From Altererythrobacter sp. Root672 (GTDB taxonomy: Bacteria > Pseudomonadota > Alphaproteobacteria > Sphingomonadales > Sphingomonadaceae), in the NCBI RefSeq assembly GCF_001427865.1, contig NZ_LMHH01000001.1, forward strand, positions 620,001 through 684,000: 64,000 nt of DNA, read 5' to 3'. Below the pieces are notes generated by a model, which was not told the origin of the DNA, made no database searches, and saw only the letters and a program-made list of their open reading frames with translations. Below, piece by piece: positions 42,634-51,275 of the stretch (the first letter of the stretch is position 1; each line of letters begins with the position of its first letter). A program made the translations under genes and the position numbers.

Positions 42634-43221
42634 ATGGCAGTAGCACTGAGGCTCTCGCGGGGCGGCAACAAGAAGCGCCCCTACTATCGTATCGTCGTTG
42701 CCGACACGCGCAGCTCGCGCGACGGCAAGTACCTCGAGCAGGTCGGCACCTACAACCCGCTGCTCGCCAAGGACGACGCCAACCGCGTGGTCCTGAACGA
42801 GGATCGCGCCCGCTACTGGCTGGGCGTCGGCGCCCAGGCGACCGACCGCGTTGCTCGCTTCCTCGATGCCGCCGGCATCAAGGAGCGCGCTGCTCGCAAC
42901 AACCCGAACAAGGCCGAGCCGGGCGAAAAGGCCAAGGAACGCGTTGAAGAGCGCGCTGCCAAGGCTGCTGCCGCCGAGGAAGCCGCCAAGGCTGCCAAGG
43001 AAGAAGCCGCTGCTCCGGCCGCCGAGGAAGTGACCGAGGAAGTCGCTGCCGAAGCTCCGGCTGAAGAGGTTGTTGCTGCTGAAGCGCCGGCTGAAGAAGC
43101 TGCCGCCGAGGAAGCTCCGGCTGCTGAAGAAGCTCCGGTTGCCGAAGAAGCCCCGGCTGAAGAAGCTGCCGCTGAAGAGGCTCCGGCCGCTGAAGCGGGC
43201 GAGGAAAAGGCTGAGGGCTGA
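42634..43221 (+). CDS. rpsP: 30S ribosomal protein S16 with long acidic tail
   Basis: 195 aa. The first 85 residues are canonical S16 ([36 protein letters not shown]). The rest, more than 100 residues, is a low-complexity extension: a Lys/Ala/Glu helix, then degenerate repeats of EEAPA and AAEEAP. Core S16 is about 80 aa, so most of this protein is tail. AAAGGTAAG precedes the ATG. Confidence 0.95.
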   Translation: MAVALRLSRGGNKKRPYYRIVVADTRSSRDGKYLEQVGTYNPLLAKDDANRVVLNEDRARYWLGVGAQATDRVARFLDAAGIKERAARNNPNKAEPGEKAKERVEERAAKAAAAEEAAKAAKEEAAAPAAEEVTEEVAAEAPAEEVVAAEAPAEEAAAEEAPAAEEAPVAEEAPAEEAAAEEAPAAEAGEEKAEG

Positions 43222-43224
43222 TCC

Positions 43225-43719
43225 TTGGCTGAAGACAAACCCGTCACGCTCGCCGCCATCACCGGCGCGCACGGCGTGACGGGTGAAGTCCGTCTCAAGT
43301 TGTTTGGCGAAGGGCTCGGGGGTTTCTCCGCCCATCGCCAATTCAACGACGGCGCGCTGACGCTCAAGAAGCTGCGCGACGATGGCAAGGGCGGCGCTAT
43401 CGCCCGCTTTGCCGAGGTGGACGACCGGACCGCAGCCGAGAAACTGCGCGGCACCACTCTGAGCGTTCCGCGCTCGGCGCTCCCCGCCCTCGATGAGGGC
43501 GAATACTACCATGCGGATCTGATCGGCCTTCCGGCCATGTCCGAGGCTGGTGAGCCGCTCGGTACGGTGATCGCGGTCGAGAACTACGGTGCGACCGATG
43601 TGCTCGAAGTCGAGCGACCTGACGGCAAGCGCTTCATGGTACCGATGCGGATCGAAGCCGTGCCGGCGTGGAATGACCAGAGGCTTGTTGTCAGTATGGA
43701 TTTCGTCGATCAGGCTTGA
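43225..43719 (+). CDS. rimM: Ribosome maturation factor RimM
   Basis: 164 aa, needed for 30S head assembly near S19. N-terminal RimM domain (TLAAITGAHGVTGEVRLKLFG), then a PRC-barrel (GEYYHADLIGLPAM, VLEVERPDGKRFMVPM). The start is TTG three bases after the rpsP stop. Followed within 4 bp by an unrelated membrane protein rather than trmD. Confidence 0.95.
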   Translation: MAEDKPVTLAAITGAHGVTGEVRLKLFGEGLGGFSAHRQFNDGALTLKKLRDDGKGGAIARFAEVDDRTAAEKLRGTTLSVPRSALPALDEGEYYHADLIGLPAMSEAGEPLGTVIAVENYGATDVLEVERPDGKRFMVPMRIEAVPAWNDQRLVVSMDFVDQA

Positions 43720-43722
43720 TCG

Positions 43723-44058
43723 ATGCAGATCATCTACAGCGTATGGATAATACTCGTCGTTGCCGTCGGTCTTAACGGGTTCGCGGCGGGCGTAGCGGCG
43801 GCCTTGTCTGTCTGGGGCCCCGCTTGGAAGCGTCCTTCCAGGATATTAGTTGCGGCGGCCTCTGCGGGCTTTCTTCCCTTCGGAGTCTTGATCCCGGCCA
43901 CCTTTTTAGAGTTGAGCTCGGGCATGAAGGAATCGACTTACCTCGCTCTCGGGTTTGGTGTGATGTTTGTGATCGCAACGGTGGTTTCATTGCCGGGTGC
44001 GATCGTAGTATCGCGGAAGCTCGAAAGGCCGAGCGACGATTTTCTAGCCTTCGAATGA
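43723..44058 (+). CDS. Small membrane protein of unknown function
   Basis: 111 aa with three hydrophobic segments (VWIILVVAVGLNGFAAGVAAAL, LVAAASAGFLPFGVLI, LALGFGVMFVIATVVSL). It begins 4 bp after rimM on the same strand, so it is probably read as part of the rpsP operon. No family recognised. Its 3' end abuts the convergent flavoprotein gene. Confidence 0.65.
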   Translation: MQIIYSVWIILVVAVGLNGFAAGVAAALSVWGPAWKRPSRILVAAASAGFLPFGVLIPATFLELSSGMKESTYLALGFGVMFVIATVVSLPGAIVVSRKLERPSDDFLAFE

Positions 44059-44967
44059 CTAACGCCTCAGAGGCTCCAACTCAGCCAGATAATTCCTGAT
44101 CGCCGTCGCAGCGACACCGCCTTCGCCCATGGCGTGGCTTATCTGGTCGAGCCCTTTCACCACGTCACCCGCCGCGAACAGGCCGGGAATGCTGGTGCTT
44201 TGATGGGGATCGACCACCAGGCAGCCATCCTTGCTGATCTGCGCCCCGACTTCGGCTGCGAGGTCCGAGCGCACTCGCGAGCCTAGCGCGGGATAGACGC
44301 TGTCGAACTGCATTCTTCCGTGGGTGGTGTCGAATGCCAGGAGGTCACCCTCAATCGCGTAGTTGCCGCAGGGGCCATCTATTCGGGTGACGCCGGCGCG
44401 ATCGAGTTCGGCGGCGCAGCTTGGATCGAGATCATGTTCGGCGTCGGGTGAAATCAAGGTCACATCTGCGGTATAGCCGCGCAGGAAGAGCGCTTCAGCG
44501 GTGCCGTGGCTACCGGTGCCGATGACGGCGATGCGTTTGTCGGTCACTTCGTAGCCGTCGCAGATTGGGCAATAGCGCAGCAGGCCTTCTGCGAGCGCCT
44601 GGGTGTGAAGCGCATCGTCGATCCCTGAGGGGCGATTGTTGACCACTCCGGTCGCCATGAGCACGGTTCGGGCGCGGAAGTCGCGTCCCTCGACGCTCAC
44701 GGTGAAGCTCTCGCCTTCGGGTGAGATCTTGGTCACCCGCGCCAGTTCACGCTCGGCGCCAAATCGCTCGGCCTGCTCCGCCATGCGCCGCAGTAACTCG
44801 AGGCCGGAGACGCCTTCGGGAAAGCCGGCGTGGTTATGGGTGCAGGGGATCAGTGCCGCGCGGCTGGTGCCGCAGTCGAACAGCCGGATCGAGAGGTGGA
44901 AGCGCGCGAGATAGATCGCCGCTGTGAGTCCAGCCGGGCCAGCGCCGACGATGATGCAATCTTCCAT
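44059..44967 (-). CDS. Thioredoxin-reductase-like FAD/NAD(P) oxidoreductase
   Basis: 302 aa. FAD-binding CIIVGAGPAGLTAAIYLA, a redox-type CPICDGYE motif (CxxC, in the TrxR position CAxC), an NAD(P)-binding IAVIGTGSHGTAEA (not the usual GGGDSA) and FAD-binding GLFAAGDVV near the end. The variant NADPH loop and CPIC motif mark a TrxR paralogue rather than TrxB itself; the substrate is unknown. Co-directional with a small membrane protein and divergent from a LysR gene. Confidence 0.87.
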   Translation of the reverse strand: MEDCIIVGAGPAGLTAAIYLARFHLSIRLFDCGTSRAALIPCTHNHAGFPEGVSGLELLRRMAEQAERFGAERELARVTKISPEGESFTVSVEGRDFRARTVLMATGVVNNRPSGIDDALHTQALAEGLLRYCPICDGYEVTDKRIAVIGTGSHGTAEALFLRGYTADVTLISPDAEHDLDPSCAAELDRAGVTRIDGPCGNYAIEGDLLAFDTTHGRMQFDSVYPALGSRVRSDLAAEVGAQISKDGCLVVDPHQSTSIPGLFAAGDVVKGLDQISHAMGEGGVAATAIRNYLAELEPLRR

Positions 44968-45004
44968 CGGCGCTGCAACCCGGATGGGCTGGGTATGGTT
45001 CCGC

Positions 45005-45319
45005 TCATGCGAGTTCGGGAGCGGTCACTTCAGCTTGGACCAGACCTGGAAAGACAGGCTGAGGCGCAGTTACGGTAGCCACGCCGCCGGTGAAGATCAC
45101 CGCCGTGATGACGGCCGCCGCTAGTCCACTCAGCAAGGCCTGTGTCGTTTGCGAGGTCTGGTGATCGCGCCGGGCAGGCGACCTTCTTGCATAAGCGGTG
45201 TCTATTGTGGTCGGGCGCCGGGCAAAGCGCTCGCGGATGCGGGCAACCAACCGGTCAACGCCTTGCGATAGGGCCATGTGGTGCTCGTTCCACTGGCGCA
45301 TGTAAGCTTCGTCTTGCAT
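45005..45319 (-). CDS. Small membrane-anchored protein of unknown function
   Basis: 104 aa from the ATG at 45319 with AAGGGGAAA upstream; the longer ORF to 45448 overlaps the LysR start. A soluble basic N-terminal part (MRQWNEHHMALSQGVDRLVARIRERFARR) is followed by one helix (ALLSGLAAAVITAVIFTGGVATV). It lies 37 bp upstream of the flavoprotein and shares the divergent promoter region with the LysR gene. Confidence 0.65.
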   Translation of the reverse strand: MQDEAYMRQWNEHHMALSQGVDRLVARIRERFARRPTTIDTAYARRSPARRDHQTSQTTQALLSGLAAAVITAVIFTGGVATVTAPQPVFPGLVQAEVTAPELA

Positions 45320-45392
45320 TTCATTTCCCCTTCGATTGCTTGGTGAAATGCACCCGCTGGCCTCCCAATTCCAACAAAAGGGTTGGGTTAGA

Positions 45393-45411
45393 CTATAAGG
45401 CTGGTTTATAG
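45393..45411. promoter_or_regulatory. CTATAA-N7-TTATAG dyad upstream of the LysR gene
   Basis: A perfect inverted repeat nine bases before the LysR ATG, inside the 100-bp divergent region shared with the small membrane protein and flavoprotein. AT-rich dyads of this kind are typical LysR binding sites. Confidence 0.5.
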
Positions 45412-45419
45412 AGTTGGGC

Positions 45420-46331
45420 ATGGACAGGCTTCCCTCCCTCCCGGCCATCCGCGCCTTCGAGGCCGCGGGCCGGCACGAAAACTTCTCTCGCGCCGGGGAG
45501 GAACTGGGGATGAGCCAGGCAGCGATCAGCTATCAGATCCGCCATCTCGAAGACTGGGTCGGGCGTCAGTTGTTCGTGCGGGAAAAAGGCAGGGTACGGC
45601 TGACGGACACGGGGAAGCGGCTCTTGCCGGCGGTGTCTTCCAGCTTTGCCAGCATGATTGATGCCTTTGCCGGCGTGCGGGAAGAGGACGAGGACGTCCT
45701 TGAGATCAACACGGCAGTATCGTTCGGCGGCACCTGGCTCAGCTCGCGGATTGGGCGCTTCCAGGTGCGGTACCCTGATTTGGCGGTCCGCATCTCGCTG
45801 TCGAACGAAGTCGTCGACCTCGCGCGCGGAGGCATCGACGCGGCTATTCGTGGCGGAGACGGTCGGTGGGAGGGATTGCGCAGCGATTTCCTCGTGCGGA
45901 CGCACTTCACGCCGATCTGCACCCCCGCTTTCCTCCGGGAAAACAACATCACCAAGCCCGAAGACCTGCTGCACGTCGAACGCTTCGCACCTAACGATTC
46001 GCTGTGGGCTGGGTGGTTCGCGAAAGCCGGTATCGGCGCTCCGCCGCCCATGCAGGGCCTCGTGCTCGACAGCCAGCTTCAGGAGGCGACGGCCATGTTC
46101 GGCGGCTCGGGCATCTCGATGATGACGCCGATGTTCTGGAAAGCCGACCTCGACAGCGGACGGCTGGTGCAGCCGTTCGACATCATCTACCTGTCCGGCT
46201 CTTCGCACTGGCTGGTCCATCCGGCCAATCGCGTGGGGGTGCGCAAGATCGAGCGGTTCCGCGAATGGCTCCAAGAGGAGCTGGCGGCTGACCGCGACGG
46301 GAGCCTGCCGGAAATCTGGGAACCGCTTTGA
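45420..46331 (+). CDS. LysR-family transcriptional regulator (GcvA-like)
   Basis: 303 aa from the ATG at 45420 (TTG 45414 is possible). N-terminal winged helix ([39 protein letters not shown]) and a substrate-binding domain with [15 protein letters not shown]. The N-terminus resembles GcvA-type regulators. Its TGA overlaps the trmD ATG (TGATG), so trmD translation is coupled to a regulator gene. It probably controls the divergent membrane-protein/flavoprotein pair. Confidence 0.9.
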   Translation: MDRLPSLPAIRAFEAAGRHENFSRAGEELGMSQAAISYQIRHLEDWVGRQLFVREKGRVRLTDTGKRLLPAVSSSFASMIDAFAGVREEDEDVLEINTAVSFGGTWLSSRIGRFQVRYPDLAVRISLSNEVVDLARGGIDAAIRGGDGRWEGLRSDFLVRTHFTPICTPAFLRENNITKPEDLLHVERFAPNDSLWAGWFAKAGIGAPPPMQGLVLDSQLQEATAMFGGSGISMMTPMFWKADLDSGRLVQPFDIIYLSGSSHWLVHPANRVGVRKIERFREWLQEELAADRDGSLPEIWEPL

Positions 46332-47059
46332 TGACTTTCGCCGCCACCGTCCTGACGCTTTACCCGGAGATGTTCCCCGGGCCGCTTGGCGTGTCCCTTG
46401 CGGGTCGCGCCTTGGCTGAAGGAGGTTGGTCGCTGGAGACGGTGCAGATCCGTGACTTCGCCACCGACAAGCACCGCACGGTCGACGATACGCCGGCCGG
46501 AGGTGGAGCAGGGATGGTGCTCAAGGCGGACGTGCTCGCTGCCGCGATCGACCACGGGCGGTCGCTCCAGCCCGCATGCCCGGTGTTGGCGATGACCCCC
46601 CGTGGAAAGCCGATTACACAAGAGCGCATTCGCGAGTTGGCAGCAGGTCCTGGCGTGACGATCTTGTGCGGACGGTTCGAAGGATTTGACGAGCGGATTT
46701 TCGAGGGCAGGGAGGTCGAAGAGGTCAGCCTCGCCGACATCGTGCTGTCCGGTGGAGAGCCCGCCGCGCTGGCCATTCTCGACGCTTGCATTCGCCTGCT
46801 TCCCGGCGTAATGGGCGCGGCCTCAAGTGGGGCCGAGGAATCCTTCGAGGAAGGGTTGCTCGAATATCCGCAATATACCCGACCTGTTGAATGGGAAGGG
46901 CGCACGATCCCTGAAGTGCTGCGATCGGGGGATCATGCGAAGATCGCTGCATGGCGCAAGGCCATGAGCGAATCTGATACACGGTTACGCAGGCCGGACC
47001 TTTGGGAGCGCCACGGTGGTGCTCGGGCCCAGTCTGCCTCTGGCGCGCGCAAAGATTAG
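46331..47059 (+). CDS. trmD: tRNA (guanine37-N1)-methyltransferase TrmD
   Basis: 242 aa SPOUT enzyme that prevents frameshifting by methylating G37. Trefoil-knot SAM site with [25 protein letters not shown], and the C-terminal [13 protein letters not shown] are all present. The ATG overlaps the stop of the preceding LysR gene. rplS follows after 11 bp. Confidence 0.96.
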   Translation: MTFAATVLTLYPEMFPGPLGVSLAGRALAEGGWSLETVQIRDFATDKHRTVDDTPAGGGAGMVLKADVLAAAIDHGRSLQPACPVLAMTPRGKPITQERIRELAAGPGVTILCGRFEGFDERIFEGREVEEVSLADIVLSGGEPAALAILDACIRLLPGVMGAASSGAEESFEEGLLEYPQYTRPVEWEGRTIPEVLRSGDHAKIAAWRKAMSESDTRLRRPDLWERHGGARAQSASGARKD

Positions 47060-47070
47060 AGGAACCCAAC

Positions 47071-47448
47071 ATGGGTCTGATCCAAGAGCTCGAGGCTGAG
47101 GCCATCGCAGCATTCAACGAGGGGAAGACGATCCCCGAATTCCGCCCCGGCGATACGCTGCGCGTTGGCGTGCGCGTCGTTGAAGGCGAACGCACCCGCG
47201 TTCAGAACTACGAAGGCGTGTGCATCGCCCGTTCGAACCGCGGCATCAACAGCAATTTCACCGTCCGCAAGATGAGCTTCGGCGAAGGCGTAGAGCGCGT
47301 TTTCCCGCTGTACTCGCCGAACATCGACAGCATCGAAGTGGTGCGTCGCGGTGTCGTGCGTCGTGCGAAGCTGTACTACCTGCGCGGCCGGACCGGCAAA
47401 CGGGCTCGTATTGCGGAGCGCAAGCAGACCGTAAGCCAGGAGGGCTGA
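47071..47448 (+). CDS. rplS: 50S ribosomal protein L19
   Basis: 125 aa from the ATG at 47071, with AGAGGAA upstream. Signature [23 protein letters not shown], then [22 protein letters not shown] and [12 protein letters not shown]. Last gene of the rpsP-rimM-trmD-rplS series. Confidence 0.97.
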   Translation: MGLIQELEAEAIAAFNEGKTIPEFRPGDTLRVGVRVVEGERTRVQNYEGVCIARSNRGINSNFTVRKMSFGEGVERVFPLYSPNIDSIEVVRRGVVRRAKLYYLRGRTGKRARIAERKQTVSQEG

Positions 47449-47479
47449 GGCCCTACCGCCGAAACAAACAAGTTTCACA

Positions 47480-47516
47480 AAGGCGTCCTGGCTCTACAGC
47501 CAGGGCGCCTTTTTCT
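47480..47516 (+). terminator. Rho-independent terminator after rplS
   Basis: AGGCGTCCTGGCT, loop CTAC, then AGCCAGGGCGCCT and TTTTTCTT. Confidence 0.92.
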
Positions 47517-47543
47517 TGAGCGATTTGATCGAAGGTAAGTCAG

Positions 47544-48569
47544 ATGGGTTATCGGGTAGTTGTAGTTGGTGCGACGGGGAATGTCGGGCGCGAGATGCTC
47601 GCGATCCTCGCCGAACGAGATTTTCCGATGGACGAAGTGGCGGCTGTCGCCAGCTCGCGCTCGCAGGGCCTCGAAGTCGAGGTCGGCGACACCGGCAAGA
47701 TGATCAAGTGCCAGAACATCGAGCATTTCGACTGGTCGGGCTGGGACATCGCCCTGTTCGCGGCCGGCTCCGGCCCGGCGCAGGAATATGCCCCGAAGGC
47801 CGCGGCTGCGGGTTGCGTCGTGATCGACAACTCGTCGCTCTACCGCATGGACCCCGACGTGCCGCTGATCGTGCCCGAGGTGAACCCCGACGCGATCGAC
47901 GGCTACAAGAAGCGCAACATCATCGCCAACCCGAACTGCTCGACTGCGCAGCTGGTCGTGGCGCTCAAGCCGCTGCACGATGCGGCTACGATCAAGCGCG
48001 TGGTGGTCAGCACCTACCAGTCGGTTTCCGGCGCTGGCAAAGCGGGCATGGATGAGCTGTTCGAACAGAGCCGCGGAATCTTTGTCGGCGACCAGGTGAC
48101 CGTCAACAAGTTCACCAAGCAGATCGCCTTCAACGTGATCCCGCACATCGACGTGTTTCTCGACGATGGGTCCACAAAGGAAGAGTGGAAGATGGTGGTC
48201 GAGACCAAGAAGATCCTCGACCCGAAGATCAAGCTCAACGCCACTTGCGTGCGCGTGCCGGTGTTCGTCGGCCACTCCGAAGCGATCAACATCGAGTTCG
48301 AGAACGAAATCACGGCCGAACAGGCTCAGGATATCCTGCGCGAGGCGCCGGGCGTCATGCTCGTCGACAAGCGTGAGGACGGTGGATACGTCACCCCGAT
48401 CGAGTGCGCCGGCGACGGCGCGACTTACGTCAGTCGCGTGCGCGAGGACCCGACGGTCGAAAACGGCCTGACGATCTGGTGCGTGTCCGACAACCTGCGC
48501 AAGGGCGCTGCACTCAACGCGGTGCAAATCGCCGAACTGCTCGGCCGGCGTCACCTGAAGAAGGGCTGA
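47544..48569 (+). CDS. asd: Aspartate-semialdehyde dehydrogenase
   Basis: 341 aa. It reduces aspartyl phosphate for lysine, threonine and methionine synthesis. NADP site VVVGATGNVGREML, catalytic Cys in ANPNCSTAQL, a glycine-rich TYQSVSGAGKAGM and the substrate His region GHSEAIN. It has its own leader after the rplS terminator. A GNAT gene follows 2 bp after its stop. Confidence 0.96.
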   Translation: MGYRVVVVGATGNVGREMLAILAERDFPMDEVAAVASSRSQGLEVEVGDTGKMIKCQNIEHFDWSGWDIALFAAGSGPAQEYAPKAAAAGCVVIDNSSLYRMDPDVPLIVPEVNPDAIDGYKKRNIIANPNCSTAQLVVALKPLHDAATIKRVVVSTYQSVSGAGKAGMDELFEQSRGIFVGDQVTVNKFTKQIAFNVIPHIDVFLDDGSTKEEWKMVVETKKILDPKIKLNATCVRVPVFVGHSEAINIEFENEITAEQAQDILREAPGVMLVDKREDGGYVTPIECAGDGATYVSRVREDPTVENGLTIWCVSDNLRKGAALNAVQIAELLGRRHLKKG

Positions 48570-48571
48570 CC

Positions 48572-49009
48572 TTGGCCGCTGGTCTCCGTTTTGCCCCGCT
48601 CGAACCGGATCCGATCCTGTTCGATCCGGAGCAAACCGGAGACTTCGCCAAGGAGCTCGCCGAAGAGGCTTCCAAGGAACAAGTCCCGCCCTGGTGCAGC
48701 TGGATCGGCTGGCTCGGTGGCACTCCGGTGACGATGGGCGGCTTCACCGGGCCGCCGACCGAGGATGGGACCGTCGAAATAGGCTATCTCACCTTCGCTA
48801 CCCAGCAAGGGCAGGGCCATGCCACGGCACTGGCCGGTTTCCTGGTCGCCACGGCACGAGAAGCCGGTGTCTCCTCGATCATCGCCCACACCCTGCCAGA
48901 ACCCAACGCGTCGACGCGCGTGCTGGAGAAGAACGGCTTCGTTCGTGATGGTGAGGCTCATGATCCCGATGCCGGCGTGGTATGGCGCTGGCGCGCAGCT
49001 AACGGCTGA
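48572..49009 (+). CDS. GNAT-family N-acetyltransferase
   Basis: 145 aa from a TTG two bases after the asd stop, with AAGAAGGG upstream. The acetyl-CoA region reads VEIGYLTFATQQGQGHATALAGFLV, and the final helix has LPEPNASTRVLEKNGF, typical of GNAT enzymes acting on small molecules or protein N-termini. The substrate is unknown. Confidence 0.85.
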   Translation: MAAGLRFAPLEPDPILFDPEQTGDFAKELAEEASKEQVPPWCSWIGWLGGTPVTMGGFTGPPTEDGTVEIGYLTFATQQGQGHATALAGFLVATAREAGVSSIIAHTLPEPNASTRVLEKNGFVRDGEAHDPDAGVVWRWRAANG

Positions 49010-49089
49010 TCGACGGGAACCAGGTAGCGAGGTGGATTGACCACTACCTCCCCGCTGTCGCACAATCCCGGCTAGCCAGGGAGTGAACG

Positions 49090-49674
49090 ATGTCCGGTGA
49101 AGGCCACATCGAGTTCTACCTCCATATCCGGGTTCTGATCAGCCTCGTGCTGGGCCTGGGGCTGACGCGCCTGCTCACCGGGATATCGAAGCTGATCCAG
49201 CACCCTGATCGGCAGAAGATCTATCCGACGCACCTGATCTGGGTGGCGATCCTCATCCTCACCATCATGAACTTCTGGTGGTGGGAGTTCGCGCTTATCC
49301 GGCTCAACTGGAACTTCGCGCTGTTCGCGTTCGTGCTGCTCTACGCGTTTCTGTTCTTCCTGCTAGCCAGCCTGCTGTTTCCCGAAGACATGACGGACTA
49401 CTCCGGCTTCGAGGACTATTTCCTTTCACGCCGGCGCTGGTTCTTCGGGCTCCTGGGCCTGACTCTGGTCGCCGACTTCATCGACACGGCGGTCAAGGGA
49501 GGCCCGTACCTGGAGGCGCTTGGCATCGAGTACATGGTCCGGATCCCGGTCGCGATCATACTGTGCGTCACCGCAGCGGTGATCGAGAATCGCCGCTTCC
49601 AGCTGGCCTTTGCGTTGCTTTACCTCGCCTACACGATCAGTTGGATCGTTCGCGTCTATTGGCAGGTCAACTGA
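49090..49674 (+). CDS. Polytopic membrane protein of unknown function
   Basis: 194 aa with about six hydrophobic segments and many aromatic residues (MNFWWWEFALIRLNWNFALFAFV). AGGGAG precedes the ATG. No recognised family motif. It lies between the asd-GNAT pair and the convergent efflux operon. Confidence 0.7.
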   Translation: MSGEGHIEFYLHIRVLISLVLGLGLTRLLTGISKLIQHPDRQKIYPTHLIWVAILILTIMNFWWWEFALIRLNWNFALFAFVLLYAFLFFLLASLLFPEDMTDYSGFEDYFLSRRRWFFGLLGLTLVADFIDTAVKGGPYLEALGIEYMVRIPVAIILCVTAAVIENRRFQLAFALLYLAYTISWIVRVYWQVN

Positions 49675-49683
49675 GCCGGGATG

Positions 49684-51273
49684 TCAGTGTGACGGCGGCT
49701 CGGGTCGAGCGGCCGGGCCGGAGCTGCGCCGCATCAGTAGCACCAATGGCACCGAGGCAAGGCTCAGCCACATCATCAGCCAGTAATCGTTGACGTAGGC
49801 GATCATCGCCGCCTGGCGCGTGACTTCGGCATCGAGCACCCCAAGCGCGGCCTCTCCGTACTGGTGGAAGCGCTCTAGTGACGAGAGGTCGATCATGCCG
49901 GTGACCGCGGGGGTAATGTGCGCAGCAAGATCGCTGTGACTGGTCTGCGCGTTGTGCGTCAGCAGCGTCACCATGACCGAGATACCGATCGACGAGCCGA
50001 CCGAACGGGTCAGGTTGAGCAAGCTCGATCCGTCGGTGCGCAAGCGGGGTGAGAGCGTGGCGAAAGCGGTCGCCTGCAAGGGAATGAACACGAGGCCGAT
50101 GCCGAGGCCCTGGAGCAGCCCCGAAAGCACGATGTGGTAGCGATCGACGCCGAGCGACCAACCCGCCATCTGGTAGAGTGACCAGGCGCCGATCATGAAG
50201 CCGATCGAGACCATCCACCTAGCGTCTACGCCCTTGCGCATGAGCAGGCCCGACAATTGCATCGAGATCAGCACGCCGACACCGCGCGGCATCAGGACCA
50301 TGCCGGTATCGACCACGTCGTAACCGAACAGGCCCTGCAGCATCGGCGGCAATAGAGCCATGGTCGCGAACATGACCGCGCCGATAACCACCATGAAGAC
50401 CAGGGCGACGACGAAGTTGACGTTGGCGAACAGCTGACGGTCGAACAGCGGCTGCTCCGCCGTGGCGAAGTGGATCACGGCGATCCAAGAGCAGGACACG
50501 ATCAGGAACAGGTAGATCCAGCTTTCGAGCGATGAAAACCAGTCGAGCTGGGCTCCGCGGTCGAGCAATAGCTGGAGTGAGCTCAAGGTCAGCGCGATCA
50601 TGGCAAAGCCGAACAAGTCGAAGCGCCGCTTGACCACTTCGCGCGAAGGCAATTGCGCCAGCAGGATAACCAGGCACAGCACGCCGACCGGGACGTTGAC
50701 GTAGAACACCCAGCGCCAGCTCCAGTTCTCGGTGATCCATCCACCGAGGACCGGGCCCAGGATCGGGCCGATCATCACTCCCATGCCCCAAAGGGCAATC
50801 ATCTGGGACTGACGGCTAGGCTTGGTCGTGTCGAGCAGCGAGCTCTGGCTGAGTGGGGCGATGAAGGCACCCGCGACGCCCTGTAGCGCGCGGAAGATGA
50901 CCATCTCTTCGAGGTTCTGCGCCATCCCGCACAACATCGAGGCAACCACGAAGCCAGCGACCGACCAGATGAACAGCCGCCGCGATCCGACGCGGTCGGC
51001 GAGCCAGCCGGTAATCGGCATGGCGACCGCTGAGGCGATGATATAGCTCGTCAGCACCCAGGTGACGGTGTCGGGCGTTGCCCCGAGCGAGGATTGCATG
51101 TGCGGGATCGCGACGTTGGCGATCGTCGTGTCGAGCACCTGGATCAGCGAGGCCGTCATGATGCCGATGACCAGCAGGAACTGGTTCTCGACCGGAAGAT
51201 GCGCGACGTCGTCGATCTGCTCGGGGGAGGCGCCTTGGCCTCCAGCAGGGGCACGAGCGGCCTTGGTGGCCAT
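49684..51273 (-). CDS. emrB: DHA2-family drug efflux permease (EmrB type)
   Basis: 529 aa, 14 membrane segments. LDTTIANVAIPHM (motif D1 of 14-TM exporters), GWLADRVGSRRLF (motif A) and GPILGPVLGGWITENWSWRWVFYVNVP (motif C region) are diagnostic of EmrB/QacA-type proton antiporters. It starts 2 bp after the emrA stop. No TolC or regulator gene is adjacent. Confidence 0.93.
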   Translation of the reverse strand: MATKAARAPAGGQGASPEQIDDVAHLPVENQFLLVIGIMTASLIQVLDTTIANVAIPHMQSSLGATPDTVTWVLTSYIIASAVAMPITGWLADRVGSRRLFIWSVAGFVVASMLCGMAQNLEEMVIFRALQGVAGAFIAPLSQSSLLDTTKPSRQSQMIALWGMGVMIGPILGPVLGGWITENWSWRWVFYVNVPVGVLCLVILLAQLPSREVVKRRFDLFGFAMIALTLSSLQLLLDRGAQLDWFSSLESWIYLFLIVSCSWIAVIHFATAEQPLFDRQLFANVNFVVALVFMVVIGAVMFATMALLPPMLQGLFGYDVVDTGMVLMPRGVGVLISMQLSGLLMRKGVDARWMVSIGFMIGAWSLYQMAGWSLGVDRYHIVLSGLLQGLGIGLVFIPLQATAFATLSPRLRTDGSSLLNLTRSVGSSIGISVMVTLLTHNAQTSHSDLAAHITPAVTGMIDLSSLERFHQYGEAALGVLDAEVTRQAAMIAYVNDYWLMMWLSLASVPLVLLMRRSSGPAARPEPPSH

Positions 51274-51275
51274 CG

